NCBI RefSeq assembly: GCF_001557535.2
Contig: NZ_CP014308.1
Coordinates: forward strand, 620,001 to 684,000
Reading direction: 5' to 3'
Source: Burkholderia sp. PAMC 26561
Lineage (GTDB): Bacteria; Pseudomonadota; Gammaproteobacteria; Burkholderiales; Burkholderiaceae
Length of the DNA stretch: 64,000 nt
Part shown: positions 53,987 to 63,741 of the stretch, piece by piece
How positions within the stretch are numbered: the first letter of the stretch is position 1
How the letters are laid out: each line of letters opens with the position of its first letter
Made by a program: the position numbers and the translations under genes
Notes under the pieces: generated by a model
Told to the model about the DNA's origin: nothing
Databases searched by the model: none
Seen by the model: the letters and a program-made list of their open reading frames with translations, nothing else

Positions 53987-54750
53987 AGGCAAGGCATACT
54001 CAGCAAGGCTATCGCCAAGCGCAGCATAGATCGAGACGAAAAACGGAGCGGCACAAGTGCGTTGAACCCGGCGTGAGTCGCCCGTGCACAAGATGGTAAT
54101 TTAACTATACGCAGTGAAACCCGGCGGCTCGGACGATCGGTGCCGGCCATGCTCGATAACCAAGCGGTACCTCGATAGCGCGCCCCAGAATACGCCTGTC
54201 GCCAAATGAGCAAGTCCGCGGGACTCTGTAGGCGAACGCTTGCTCGCACGTCCGGCATAGGTTCTGCCTTGCACATAGTGAGCGACAGCGTGTAATGACT
54301 CTGCGGCGCTCGATCCATGACACCTTCCCGCGACTCAACTGCAGCAGCGGCGATTGCAGCACAAGTGCCAGACGCGAACGCGCGATCGAGTGAGCGAGCA
54401 AATTGATGATTTGGATGTTGCTTCTGTGTGTAATCGATCCACCGCAAGGGGCATTCTCAGACGTCAATCCGTCCCAGCGGCAATGGGACATTGCTCTGTG
54501 GATGCTCTCGCGAATTTAGAAAGACGGCAAGGATTGCCTTCATTCGACCCAAACCACGTTTTACGTGCGCGTTACGAGTGTCGATATCAAGAAACACGAC
54601 GAGCCGTCCGGCTTGAGCCCGGCGGCTTTTTTGTGCCACCAACCTTGTATGCACAACCTTCTGTCGCAAGCAGGGAGCGATTATTGCACGGCAACAAATA
54701 TCACCGCGACCTGTTGCGCTCGCTTCGCTCACGAATAAAAGGAATCCCAC
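53987..54750. other. Intergenic upstream of nemA, with an orphan terminator
   Basis: About 760 bases with no gene I can support; long frames on both strands look like chance. It holds an intrinsic terminator at 54602-54632 and the ribosome site AAGGAA of nemA. Confidence 0.5.
54602..54632 (+). terminator. Intrinsic terminator
   Basis: AGCCGTCCGGC, loop TTGA and GCCCGGCGGCT pair as an 11-bp stem with one mismatch, followed at once by six T. It points to a transcript on the plus strand ending here, 120 bases before nemA, although no protein gene is visible upstream on that strand. Confidence 0.65.
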
Positions 54751-55863
54751 ATGTCGCTAGACAAGCTGTTATCACCGATCAAGGTCGGTTCGGTCGAACT
54801 CAAGAACCGCATGGTCATGGCGCCGCTCACACGCAATCGCGCTTCTCAACCCGGCGATATCCCGACCGACTTGAACGCGCGCTATTACGCGCAACGTGCC
54901 GGTGCAGGTTTGATCGTGTCCGAAGCGACACAGATATCGAAGCAAGGACAAGGTTATTTCGCGGCACCCGGCATTTATACGGACGAACAGGAAGCGGGCT
55001 GGACCAACGTGGTTAAAGCCGTTCACGAAAAAGGCGGCAGGATTGCCCTCCAGTTGTGGCACGTCGGGCGGGTCTCGCATCATCTCGTACAAGCCGATGA
55101 CAACCAGCCGGTGGCACCGTCGGCTATTCGTGCCGAGAACACGACCGCGTTCGTGAAGCACAAAGACGGTTTGCTCGGACCGATTCCGGCCGATACCCCG
55201 CGTGCGCTCGAGACGCGGGAGTTGCCGGGCATCGTCAAGCAATACGTGAGCGCTGCGAAGCGCGCAAAACAGGCCGGCTTCGATATGGTTGAGGTCCACG
55301 CGGCCAATGGATATTTGCTGCAACAATTCATGTCGACGAATACCAATCATCGCACCGACCAATACGGCGGCAGCGTCGAAAGTCGCGTACGGCTAGTCGT
55401 GGAGGTGCTCGAAGCAGTGGTGGCTGTGTTCGGCGCAGATCGCGTGGGGATTCGCATTTCGCCGAAATTTGTCGGCTTCGACCTAAAGGACACGGAAGCG
55501 GAAGCGTCGTCTCTTTACTTGGCGAAAGAGTTGACGCGCCTAGGCGTGGCGTACATGCATATTGCTGAACCGGACTGGGCTGGCGGCGAGCCGTTGTCAG
55601 ACCTTTTCAGGCAAAAGCTTCGCGCAGCGTTCAGTGGAAAGATTATTGTGTGCGGGCAGTACACAGCCGAAAGCGCCGAGAAGCGGATCGAACGCGGTCA
55701 GGCGGATTTGATCGCCTTTGGCCGCGCGTATCTGGCAAATCCGGATCTCGATGTGCGGTTCCGCGAAAACGCCCCACTCAACAAGCCAAACGTAGCGACC
55801 TTTTACCGTGGCGCTGATGAAGGCTACACTAACTATCCGACACTCGATGGCAGCTCAACCTAA
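54751..55863 (+). CDS. nemA: Old Yellow Enzyme, N-ethylmaleimide reductase type
   Basis: AAGGAA precedes the ATG. The FMN-dependent TIM barrel is complete: LLSPIKVGSVELKNRMVMAPLTR at the start, the HxxN substrate site in FDMVEVHAANGYLLQQF (about 174-190), QYGGSVESRVRLVVEVLEAV and the phosphate site FGRAYLANPDL near the end. It reduces activated C=C bonds and nitro compounds with NAD(P)H in the cytoplasm. 370 residues is typical. In many bacteria a TetR repressor NemR lies next to it; none is seen here. Confidence 0.93.
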   Translation: MSLDKLLSPIKVGSVELKNRMVMAPLTRNRASQPGDIPTDLNARYYAQRAGAGLIVSEATQISKQGQGYFAAPGIYTDEQEAGWTNVVKAVHEKGGRIALQLWHVGRVSHHLVQADDNQPVAPSAIRAENTTAFVKHKDGLLGPIPADTPRALETRELPGIVKQYVSAAKRAKQAGFDMVEVHAANGYLLQQFMSTNTNHRTDQYGGSVESRVRLVVEVLEAVVAVFGADRVGIRISPKFVGFDLKDTEAEASSLYLAKELTRLGVAYMHIAEPDWAGGEPLSDLFRQKLRAAFSGKIIVCGQYTAESAEKRIERGQADLIAFGRAYLANPDLDVRFRENAPLNKPNVATFYRGADEGYTNYPTLDGSST

Positions 55864-56200
55864 ACCACGATGGCTCACAGATCAGTGACTTGAAAATTCA
55901 AGAGAGCCGCTGCTTGCCGACAACCGTCGCAGGCGGCAGCCTTTTGCCAATCGTTTGTCGAGTTTGAGCTGGCCTGTCGGCGCGCGTCACTAAATCGGTT
56001 TTGCGATGACAGAAACCGAAAGTCATGTTGACGTGAGAAGTGGATGTCACGTTGAGGTTCTTCTTCCGCGCGGTCGCGGTAGTCGCGCATGCTTCGGCCA
56101 AACAGTAGCGGGGCGACCCCGGATCAAAGCTCCCACGTTCGGCCAGGACTAAACTCAGTTGATATGCCGTGGTTTGAGGAAATCAACCACTTTCCTCGAC
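55864..56200. other. Intergenic, no gene seen
   Basis: About 340 bases between nemA and the convergent small gene; frames here have irregular composition. No clear terminator. Confidence 0.45.
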
Positions 56201-56398
56201 CTAAGCATAATCTGATTCGCCTGACGGGGGAACGCCAGACGCGGAGTCCGGATCGACTAATGGGTTATCGTCGTCCTCCTTTGACGGCAACGGCTGATTT
56301 AAGCCGGGCTCTACCGGCGCTGGTATTGCATCGCCAACCGGTTTGGAAACTTCCGTTGGCGGTTGTCCCGGGTCTTCGTCGCGCGCGCTCGTTGTCAT
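56201..56398 (-). CDS. Small proline-rich protein, paralogue 2
   Basis: GGAGGG lies 5 bases before the ATG. The 65-residue product carries PPTEVSKPVGDAIPAPVEPG and then QPLPSKEDDDNP, nearly the same as the gene at 5892-6077, while the C-terminus differs. It is acidic, proline-rich and probably disordered. Function unknown. Confidence 0.7.
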   Translation of the reverse strand: MTTSARDEDPGQPPTEVSKPVGDAIPAPVEPGLNQPLPSKEDDDNPLVDPDSASGVPPSGESDYA

Positions 56399-56992
56399 GT
56401 CACCCTCCAGTCGTCATGTATCCACCTATCTGAGCAAAAAGGAGGCCTCAAGCTGTAAGCAAGGCCTGCGGCTAGACTTCGCGGCTGAGATTAAACAGCA
56501 CGAGTTATGCGGCTTTGAATCAGGAGTGAATGGCCTGTGGTCGGCCCGCCTCGTTGATGCACAATCGCTGCGTCCTTGAATTTTGGCAGCGGCCCTCTTC
56601 TTGTCTGCAACGGGTTTTGAAACAATGAATTGCCCCTTTTTAGTCGATTACGGAGGCTGTTGTGGATATGCTTGTTTGTCGAATGCATCCATGCCGGAGG
56701 GCGGCCTTCGTAGCTGAGCTGGGAACGGCCTTCGGCGACTTAGTGGACGGAGCGGTGTCTCGCGGGATGAATGGCAAGCCGGGAGTTCACGCGCGCGAAA
56801 ACGCGCGCTTGGTCGGAACGCCGCCAGCCGACCATCACACTCTGGATGGCGACCAGGGACGTTCGGGACTGTCACTGTTGCGACGGGTGTGACGAATGTT
56901 GCGTCGGAACTGCGACCAGGTGAAGCCAGCGCATAGTTCGTGCACACCGCCGCACGATGCAGGTCAAACAGAAACGCTAGATGAGGAGTTGC
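56399..56992. other. Intergenic, no gene supported
   Basis: About 590 bases. A minus-strand frame at 56648-56947 begins MCTNYALASPG (GTG start), recalling SRAP/HMCES proteins, which start MCxxY, but nothing further supports this. Confidence 0.45.
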
Positions 56993-57334
56993 ATGATTGT
57001 AGAGAGTGAACGTCGCGCCGAATTGTTATGCTTCCTGGTCCTGACCGCTGCGGCTTCGCATAGGTTGACCAATGAATGGCGAGTGGACCACGTGGTCGAA
57101 AGTTGCCGGCTATGGCTCAGACGAAACGCTGTAAAGATGCCGTGGCTTGAGCGAGTCAACCTGGGGCAACTCGCACTACGGCTCGCGAGACATGACCTGT
57201 TCAAAGCCAAGGTCGTGATCCGGCAGGCTCACGTTCAAGCGTTATTCACGGGAGATATGTCGTTGAACCTTTCAAGCTCCATGGTTCAGCGCGTGTTGGC
57301 AATCTGCTCGGATGCGATCGCGCAGCGCCAATAG
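56993..57334 (+). CDS. Hypothetical helical protein
   Basis: GAGGAG lies 5 bases before the ATG at 56993. The 113-residue protein is helical (ERRAELLCFLVLTAAASHRL, LGQLALRLARHDLFKAKVVI, MVQRVLAICSDAIAQ) with no signal peptide or known motif. It stands alone between two long gaps. Function unknown. Confidence 0.6.
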   Translation: MIVESERRAELLCFLVLTAAASHRLTNEWRVDHVVESCRLWLRRNAVKMPWLERVNLGQLALRLARHDLFKAKVVIRQAHVQALFTGDMSLNLSSSMVQRVLAICSDAIAQRQ

Positions 57335-58303
57335 CAGCCGGCTTTTGGTTACTGAAGAGCCGAGACATACGCGCTAGCGTTGTATCCCAATGGCACAGCG
57401 CATCGCTATCGTGATGCACCGACGGGTTCCAATAATCTTCTCAAGGATCGTTGCTCAGTGAGCGTTTCCGAGCAAATGCCGAGCTCATCGACCATCGATC
57501 GCCGCCGGCGACGTCTTCAATCCATCCCCGGCAATAGGCATCGACATCGCTAGACCGGGCCGCGCGAGAAGAGAAGTGCACGACAGTACTTTCGCCATGG
57601 GCGTTTCGCAGATAGTCGGACGAAGATTTTGCCAACCCGGTTTCCCAGGTCTGAGATTGCCGAAAGATAATCAGATAGAACCTTTAGCTTGCGACAGAAC
57701 TACCTTCAAATGGCTCGATCGCCTTATGGACCGAAAAGCGTCCCGTTCCGCTAACGGGGCTTTACGTATCTCGTCCCAGCAGTCTAAACACTCGCGCGGT
57801 CGTTCAATCTCAACATACACGCATTGATATGTATGTCGGGCCGATTAAGCTGGCATCTTTATTGCGGCTAAGCATCGCAGCCGTCATTAGCAATGTGCGG
57901 AGTGATGAGTTGCTATCTCCGGCCTTGGAAGTGAATCTTTTGTCACGAGGCAGGGCGGAGACCGGCAAAAGAGTGAACTCACCTAGATCTGAAGTCTGTG
58001 ATGACCGATCTCTTTACTGAAAACGGAGCTTACGCGAAGGCCTAACAAGTGTTGGAGCAAGCGGCCAGCCCAGTTGACAGTGTAGAAATCAAATGAGCTC
58101 AATTGTTTTAAAGGGTGGGATACCTTGCCGTCCTACCCACTCGACGAGGTGAAGTCCCTGACAAGAAGCTTCACAAGAATTAGCGCAGCAACGAGTTTCG
58201 TCGATACGCTATTACTGTTCCCACACGCGGTCTACCGATGGTCGACCACGTGAAAACTCGCTCAAGACCGCAATGATGCGCGAAGGGCTAACTCCAGGCC
58301 ATT
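57335..58303. other. Intergenic, no gene seen
   Basis: About 970 bases. Several short frames exist on both strands but none has both a ribosome site and protein-like composition. It must hold the promoter of the glycosyltransferase operon. Confidence 0.5.
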
Positions 58304-59398
58304 GTGAACCCATCCCGTTTGAAGATCGGAATCCTCACGCACATCAAACACCCAATCCGCGAGCCCTTCGCAGGTGGCCTGGAGGCATTCACCCACGACA
58401 TTACCCAGCACCTCAAGCATCGCGGCCATGACGTGACGCTCTTTGCGCATCCCGATTCGGCGCTCCGGTTGAATGCAGTGCCAATGGCGCCTGTCGGCAG
58501 TTATCGCGGCGATGCCGTTAAACATGAACACGACACGCTGAGCTCCGATTTTATTGCGGAACACCATGCGTACATGGACTGCCTGCAGGGTATCGATGCA
58601 TACGAATTCGACATCATCTTCAATAATGCCCTGCACTACGTTCCCGTCACAATGTCTGGCATGATCGCCACGCCGATGCTGACCGTTCTGCATACGCCAC
58701 CATTTTTTGAAATGATCAATGCCATTTCCGCTCAGCACAGACGTGGCGGCGGTAACTACTGCACGGTGTCGCGCTCCAATGCAGCAGACTGGGAGGAACT
58801 GACGCCCGACTGTCACGTCATTCCAAATGGTATTGACCTGGAGCAATGGCGGCCGACGCATAGACCTATTGGCAACCACGCATTCTGGTATGGCCGGCTT
58901 GTAGCCGACAAGGGCGCCCATCTCGCGATCGACGCAGCCCAACTTGCAGGAATTCCATTACGCATCGCGGGGCAGGCAATTGACCGCGCGTACTTCGACG
59001 AAGAGATCGCGCCCCGGCTTTCGAGAAATGTCGTTTATCTGGGTCACCTGTCGAGGGCCGAGCTTGTTGAAGAACTTGGTTGTGCGAGCGTCTGCCTCGT
59101 CACGCCGTGCTGGAACGAGCCGTTTGGACTCGTCGCGGCTGAGGCTCTGGCCTGCGGCACGCCGGTCGCGGCATTCTCTCGAGGTGCAATTCCTGAACTT
59201 TTGACTGCCGAGACGGGCGTGCTTGCTTCGGCCAACGACGCAGCGTCACTAGCCACAGCGTTGCTCAGCGCACGCACGCTCGATCGTGCCGCGTGTCGCC
59301 GCCATGCTTCATCGCACTGGGATATAGATCTAATGGTCGCTCGTTATGAGGTTCTACTCGCCAACTTGGCCCGGCTAAAGGTTCGTGATTATGGCTGA
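58304..59398 (+). CDS. Glycosyltransferase family 4
   Basis: The GT-B fold is clear: an N-terminal domain with PFAGGLEAFTHDITQHLKHRGHDV, a linker PNGIDLEQWRP, and the family signature EPFGLVAAEALACGTPVAAF near residues 268-287, whose Glu pair (E-x7-E) binds the sugar nucleotide. At 364 residues it is a usual GT4 enzyme. The GTG start has only a weak ribosome site. First gene of three overlapping glycosyltransferase genes, so it should help build one glycan or glycoconjugate. The sugar is unknown. Confidence 0.85.
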   Translation: MNPSRLKIGILTHIKHPIREPFAGGLEAFTHDITQHLKHRGHDVTLFAHPDSALRLNAVPMAPVGSYRGDAVKHEHDTLSSDFIAEHHAYMDCLQGIDAYEFDIIFNNALHYVPVTMSGMIATPMLTVLHTPPFFEMINAISAQHRRGGGNYCTVSRSNAADWEELTPDCHVIPNGIDLEQWRPTHRPIGNHAFWYGRLVADKGAHLAIDAAQLAGIPLRIAGQAIDRAYFDEEIAPRLSRNVVYLGHLSRAELVEELGCASVCLVTPCWNEPFGLVAAEALACGTPVAAFSRGAIPELLTAETGVLASANDAASLATALLSARTLDRAACRRHASSHWDIDLMVARYEVLLANLARLKVRDYG

Positions 59399-60431
59399 GA
59401 CAACAGTCGGCTATTACGCGCATCATCAGGGAGCAGGACACGTTACGCGCGCCTTGACGATCGCAGCCCACCTGCCCGGCTCCGTGACATTGTTCGGCAG
59501 CAGCCTGCCTAGCGAAACCGAGCTTGCCAACGTAACGCTTTGTCACCTCCCAAGCGACTACGATGAGCACACACTCGTTGATACTCCGGTAGGCCTTCAC
59601 TACGCGCCGTTGGCTGTAGCTGGCCTTAGGGAGCGCATGGGCGCAATGGTTGACTGGTTCAGATCAAGCTGGCCGTGTTTATTGGTCGTTGACGTATCTG
59701 TCGAGGTTGCGCTGTTTGCGCGACTTTGCGGCGTGCCGACGGTCTATGTGCGTCAACGCGGACATCGTCTCGATCAAGCTCATACGCTCGCCTACGCATG
59801 CGCGAGCCGTTTGCTTGCGCCCTATCCTGCACAGCTTGAAGAACCTGACACGCCTCTGGAGTGGACGCTCAAAACGGATTACGTCGGATCAATTTCGCGC
59901 TACGGTCGTTCCCCTTCCATGCGACAAACCAACCACCGGCATGTGACAGTCATTACGGGCTTCGGTGGTACGGAATTGACTGTCGCACGGTTGGTCGATG
60001 CCGCACGAGCTTGTCATGATTGGCAATGGACTGTGCTTGGACCAGTCGCCGACGATCCTTCGATTCCAACGCCGCCAAACCTCCAGCTGCTCGGCATGGT
60101 CAACGATCCGCTCCCATGGCTCACATCCGCACATGTTGTCGTAGGATCAGCGGGCGACAGTCTCGTGAGCGAGATCGCGGATCTGCGCTGTCGATTTATC
60201 TGCGTGCCTGAAGTTCGCCCGTTTGGCGAACAACAATCCGTCGGAGAACGGCTTGGTGGAGCCGGTCTGGCGATACACTGCGCGGTTTGGCCTGCGGCGG
60301 AATCGTGGCCCTCATTGCTCGATCGCGCCGCAGAGCTCTCGCCTGCGAACTGGACCACGTTCGCAGACGGCACCGGCGGGCAGCGCGCCGCGTCGGCTAT
60401 CACGCGCACGGCACAAGAGGTAGGGCGATGA
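59391..60431 (+). CDS. Glycosyltransferase, GT28/MurG-like
   Basis: The ATG at 59391 overlaps the preceding gene by 8 bases. YYAHHQGAGHVTRALTIAAHL matches the N-terminal glycine-rich motif of MurG-like GT28 enzymes, and the C-terminal half has VITGFGGTELTVARLVDAAR and VVVGSAGDSLVSEIADLRCRFICVPEVRPFGEQ, the donor-binding part. It should transfer a sugar from a nucleotide donor in the cytoplasm. The acceptor is unknown. 346 residues. Confidence 0.8.
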   Translation: MAETTVGYYAHHQGAGHVTRALTIAAHLPGSVTLFGSSLPSETELANVTLCHLPSDYDEHTLVDTPVGLHYAPLAVAGLRERMGAMVDWFRSSWPCLLVVDVSVEVALFARLCGVPTVYVRQRGHRLDQAHTLAYACASRLLAPYPAQLEEPDTPLEWTLKTDYVGSISRYGRSPSMRQTNHRHVTVITGFGGTELTVARLVDAARACHDWQWTVLGPVADDPSIPTPPNLQLLGMVNDPLPWLTSAHVVVGSAGDSLVSEIADLRCRFICVPEVRPFGEQQSVGERLGGAGLAIHCAVWPAAESWPSLLDRAAELSPANWTTFADGTGGQRAASAITRTAQEVGR

Positions 60432-61252
60432 ATGTCTTGACTCTCGTGCACGGTCGTCGCGGTCATTTGCTCAACATGATCCGTGGCCTTGAGCAGTCGA
60501 CGGTACCGCCGGCTGCGCTCGTTATCGTGCAGATGAATGAAACGCCCTTCCGGTGGGAAAGCTCGCGTTTCCCGATCGTTCATTGCGCCCTAGACAGCGG
60601 CGACGACAAGTTACCGCTCGCAGCCGCTCGCAACGCTGCCGTCGACAATGCACCTGGTGATGACCTTGTATTTCTCGATGTGGACTGTGTTCCTGCGCCG
60701 GATCTGTTGGCAGCTTATCGCGATAAACTTGCCCTCTCAAAAAACGTCCTGTACCAAGGCGAGGTGCTGTACCTTCCCTCGGCCCTGGAGAACACTGAAA
60801 CGGCAATGGACCTATTTGCGCAATACGGAGCGCCCCATCCGCTTCATGTGGGGCGATGCAGCGGTGAAACCGTGCCGCACGCCCTCTTTTGGTCACTCAA
60901 CTTTGCGTGTCAACGTGAGACGTTCGAGCAAATCGGCCGCTTCGATACGCAATACCGCGGCTACGGCGCAGAAGACACGGATTTTGGCTTTCGCGCGGCG
61001 GAAACCGGAGTGCCAATAGAGTTCATCCAGGCGCGCGCGTTCCATCAGTTCCATCCTAGCTTCGATCCGCCGCTCAATCACCTTACAAGCATCGTTGCCA
61101 ACGCACGACTCTTCCGCGCGCGCTGGGGATTTTGGCCCATGGACGGCTGGTTGACTCAATTTGCGAATGCTGGCTACATCGAAATGGACGATGAAGCGAT
61201 CGTGCTGCGCCGAATGCCGACACGCATTGAAATCGCGGCAGCTCTACGATGA
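60428..61252 (+). CDS. Glycosyltransferase family 2 with galactosyltransferase-type C-terminus
   Basis: The ATG overlaps the previous stop (ATGA) and GAGG lies upstream. The GT-A fold shows the metal-binding motif VFLDVDCVPAPDLLAAY, and RFDTQYRGYGAEDTDFGFRA is the acceptor/catalytic region shared with beta-1,4-galactosyltransferase-like (Glyco_transf_7C) proteins. 274 residues. Last gene of the operon. Confidence 0.85.
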   Translation: MNVLTLVHGRRGHLLNMIRGLEQSTVPPAALVIVQMNETPFRWESSRFPIVHCALDSGDDKLPLAAARNAAVDNAPGDDLVFLDVDCVPAPDLLAAYRDKLALSKNVLYQGEVLYLPSALENTETAMDLFAQYGAPHPLHVGRCSGETVPHALFWSLNFACQRETFEQIGRFDTQYRGYGAEDTDFGFRAAETGVPIEFIQARAFHQFHPSFDPPLNHLTSIVANARLFRARWGFWPMDGWLTQFANAGYIEMDDEAIVLRRMPTRIEIAAALR

Positions 61253-61439
61253 GGCTGACCCGTCACAAAGTAAGATAACCTTCGCATGGTGCTTGGCTCT
61301 GAGATGAGCCGACGCCACGGCAGGTTCGGAAGGGGTCGAGCCGTGGTACCCGCGTGCCGTGCATGTCGGCGAATCATGCATGACCGCCTGCGGTTTGAAT
61401 CCAAAAACAGGGCTGCGGGTCCTGCTGGTTGCAACAGGA

Positions 61440-61462
61440 GCGAGCGGCCGAAAGGCCGCCCT
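61440..61462. repeat. Stem-loop behind the H-NS gene, copy 2
   Basis: GAGCGGCC and GGCCGCCC flank GAAA, matching the hairpin behind copy 1 at 25447-25472 in sequence and position. It marks one edge of the duplicated cassette. Confidence 0.5.
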
Positions 61463-61479
61463 ACTTACTCTAGCTAGAT

Positions 61480-62361
61480 TTACACTGCCGGCGCTGTCAA
61501 CGCTGCTTGTGGATCGCTGACAGCGTCAGCCACTGTCGGTGCGGACGCTGTATTGCTTAATCGAGTCGCCTTCTTTGCAACTCTCTTTTTCGCGACCGGT
61601 CCTGACTTTTTAGCCGCAACCTTCTTGCGTCCAGCCACGGCTTTCCTCGACGGGGTTTCCTTCCCTTCACTTTTCACAGCAGTTGTTTTTTTGACAGTGG
61701 CCTTCTTCGCCGCAACCCTCCGCAATACTTTTTTGGCCGCGCTCGCTTTTTTGGCAGCTGCAGGCGATTTACGCGTCGCTTTGGTCGCGAGTTCAGTGAC
61801 GGGCGACGCACCCGCCTCTTCAATCAAGAATTTGGTGCGGTCTTTGACGTTCGCGAGCCACGCGGGTGCGCGGCCTTTACCGCTCCATGTTGCGCCTGAC
61901 TTGCGGTCGCGATATTTAGCCGGCTGCGGTCCCGTTCGGTACCCGCGGGGTTTCGCGGTAGCCGTTGCATTAGCGTTCTTGACTGCGGGAGACGTGACGT
62001 GCGCCGCCACCGCATTGTTTTCAATCAAGAACTTGGTGCGATCTTTTGCTTTCGCGATCCAAGCCGGTGCGCTTCCACGGCCGGTCCACATGGCACCGCT
62101 CTTCGGATCCTGAAACTTCGGAGCGACTTTAGTGCCAAGGGCATTGGATGCTTTCCGCTTTGTCGTAACAATCGGACTGCCTGCCCCTTTCGCTTCCCGC
62201 TTCGCTTTTGCTTTGGCTTCGATATCTTCGGTCGTTAATCCGTGTTCCAGCATCAGGCGACGAATCTGGTCCAATGCAGACTGCGCTTTCTTTGCGATCA
62301 GCGCGTCGGCTTGCGCCTGCAACCTCTTAAGCTTTTCTTGAATGACTTCGAGTGTGGGCAT
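61480..62361 (-). CDS. H-NS-family nucleoid protein with two DNA-binding domains and an H1-like tail, copy 2
   Basis: GGAAG lies 5 bases before the ATG at 62361. Its 293 residues are exactly as many as copy 1, and it has the same plan: oligomerisation helices (LEVIQEKLKRLQAQADALIAKK), DNA-binding domains at KFQDPKSGAMWTGRGSAPAW and KYRDRKSGATWSGKGRAPAW, and an Ala/Lys-rich tail (AAKKASAAKKVLRRVAAKKA). Differences are scattered and mostly in the linkers and tail, while both domains are kept, so both copies appear to be under selection. The first domain has AMW in place of ATW. Confidence 0.9.
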   Translation of the reverse strand: MPTLEVIQEKLKRLQAQADALIAKKAQSALDQIRRLMLEHGLTTEDIEAKAKAKREAKGAGSPIVTTKRKASNALGTKVAPKFQDPKSGAMWTGRGSAPAWIAKAKDRTKFLIENNAVAAHVTSPAVKNANATATAKPRGYRTGPQPAKYRDRKSGATWSGKGRAPAWLANVKDRTKFLIEEAGASPVTELATKATRKSPAAAKKASAAKKVLRRVAAKKATVKKTTAVKSEGKETPSRKAVAGRKKVAAKKSGPVAKKRVAKKATRLSNTASAPTVADAVSDPQAALTAPAV

Positions 62362-62852
62362 AGTACTTCCGATAGTAAATACTTGCACTATGCCATGCCG
62401 CTTGATTTATGCAAACAAACTAGTCAAATCACAGCACTACATCCATGTACGACACTACTTTGCGACCACAGACTTACCTTTATTTCCTGTACTTTGATGC
62501 TTGAGTCGGGAGGTGGTATAGATTGTCGCTTCCAAAACCATCGGTATCCATTTGCCTTGATGGAAGTTCATTGAGACTTCCCTGATCCTTCTTTTTTAGA
62601 TTCGATCTGCCTTGCGCGATCCAAGCTTCTTCTTGTCTCGTCCCCCGGATCGGGTATGCGAAAATCCCCGTCATTCCAAAAATATAGCGAGCACAAAGAA
62701 GGATCCCTGGAGCCTTCGTCGCCGTTTAAAACGACAATTTGAGCCGGATATCGCTCAGTAGGTTAGGTAAGTCGTAACACAGACTGTCATTGACTCAAGC
62801 TTCGACGCATCGAGAGTAGTATGTCTCGCATCTGTTACACGAGGAAGTTGAT
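62362..62852. other. Divergent regulatory region of the H-NS cassette, copy 2
   Basis: About 490 bases, the counterpart of 26367-26859 and of nearly the same length. Short conserved blocks are seen near the H-NS start and just before the Sel1-like gene. No gene of its own. Confidence 0.6.
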
Positions 62853-63582
62853 ATGGCCGAATTGAGTTGGTTTAACCAAATCCATCGAGAGTGGCTAGCG
62901 CTTAAGCTTCACGATACGGCGTTGGACATCGAACAGTTCTATCGACATGTTGTATCCGCGTATAGATCGGGTTTTGCGCCACTCGAGTCCATTGCCACGA
63001 CCGCCAACGCCCTGCTGTTATCAACAATCGCCGGCGCTCCGTATCTTGGCCGGAAACTTCTTGTGCAGGTCGGTATCGATAAGCATCCAGCGTTGCGCGT
63101 CGCTACGCGTTGTCGCTCTTTGCAGGCACGGGCGGCGACAGCGACCCGGAGTTAGCCAATCGCATCCTTGGAGACGTCTTGAAGGATGAAAACGTGCAAG
63201 ACAAGCGGAAGGGATTTTCGGCTGCGGCGCTTGGCGATAGCGCCCGTCTTGGACGGGGCGAGGCGCCTGACGTCGAGCTCGCAAAGGCGAGTACGAGATG
63301 GCATTCGGCTTTGGTCATCGCGAAGCTGCCCAAACGCTCGCTCTCTATTGGGAGAATCGCTGGGGGTGTGCGGCGTCAGGAGACTCGCTTCCTAACCGCG
63401 CAATTGCGCAGATGTGGTACAAGCGTTGCGGCGAAAATAGTCAAAATTTGCTGCAGATATCAAGCCCCGCCACTTCGAAGATAGTGACCTGCGATATCTT
63501 CCGGCTCAGCATCATCCGTCAGGCTAGACGCCGATTGACCGCCATACCGCTGCTCGGCTTGATAGATGCCTTTCCTCGATGA
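62853..63582 (+). pseudogene. Sel1/TPR-like protein of the H-NS cassette, copy 2, broken by two frameshifts
   Basis: The first 83 codons match copy 1 (MAELSWFNQIHREW...). One base is missing near 63103, where copy 1 reads GTCACTTACGCC and this copy GTCGCTACGCG. The frame then continues two bases off (SLFAGTGGDSDPELANRILG) until a second missing base near 63290, where copy 1 reads AAGGCAAGATACGAG and this copy AAGGCGAGTACGAG. The end (MAFGFGHREAAQTLALYWEN) is in the third frame and lacks the original stop, running on to 63582. Both changes are one-base losses. The ribosome site is kept. Confidence 0.8.
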
Positions 63583-63741
63583 GCCCGTAGATGCGACGCT
63601 TCGACGACCTGTTTCAGCGGCGTCTGACCGACCTAAATCTGCACAAACCTGTTTGTGCCGCTGCCCCCCGCTTCCCGGACAAGCTAAACGAAAAGTGATG
63701 TGTTGATCAATCAAACAATGGGTCCAGGAAGAAATACTTAA

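Noticed and set aside
54354..55016. 220-codon plus-strand frame overlapping the start of nemA
   Set aside because: Runs through the intrinsic terminator and into nemA in another frame; composition is irregular.
56648..56947. SRAP/HMCES-type protein starting MCTNY
   Set aside because: Only the first few residues fit; the rest is Pro/Arg/Ser-rich without the family's later motifs.
57441..57635. 64-codon minus-strand frame
   Set aside because: Short, without ribosome site; the sequence could be a fragment but nothing identifies it.
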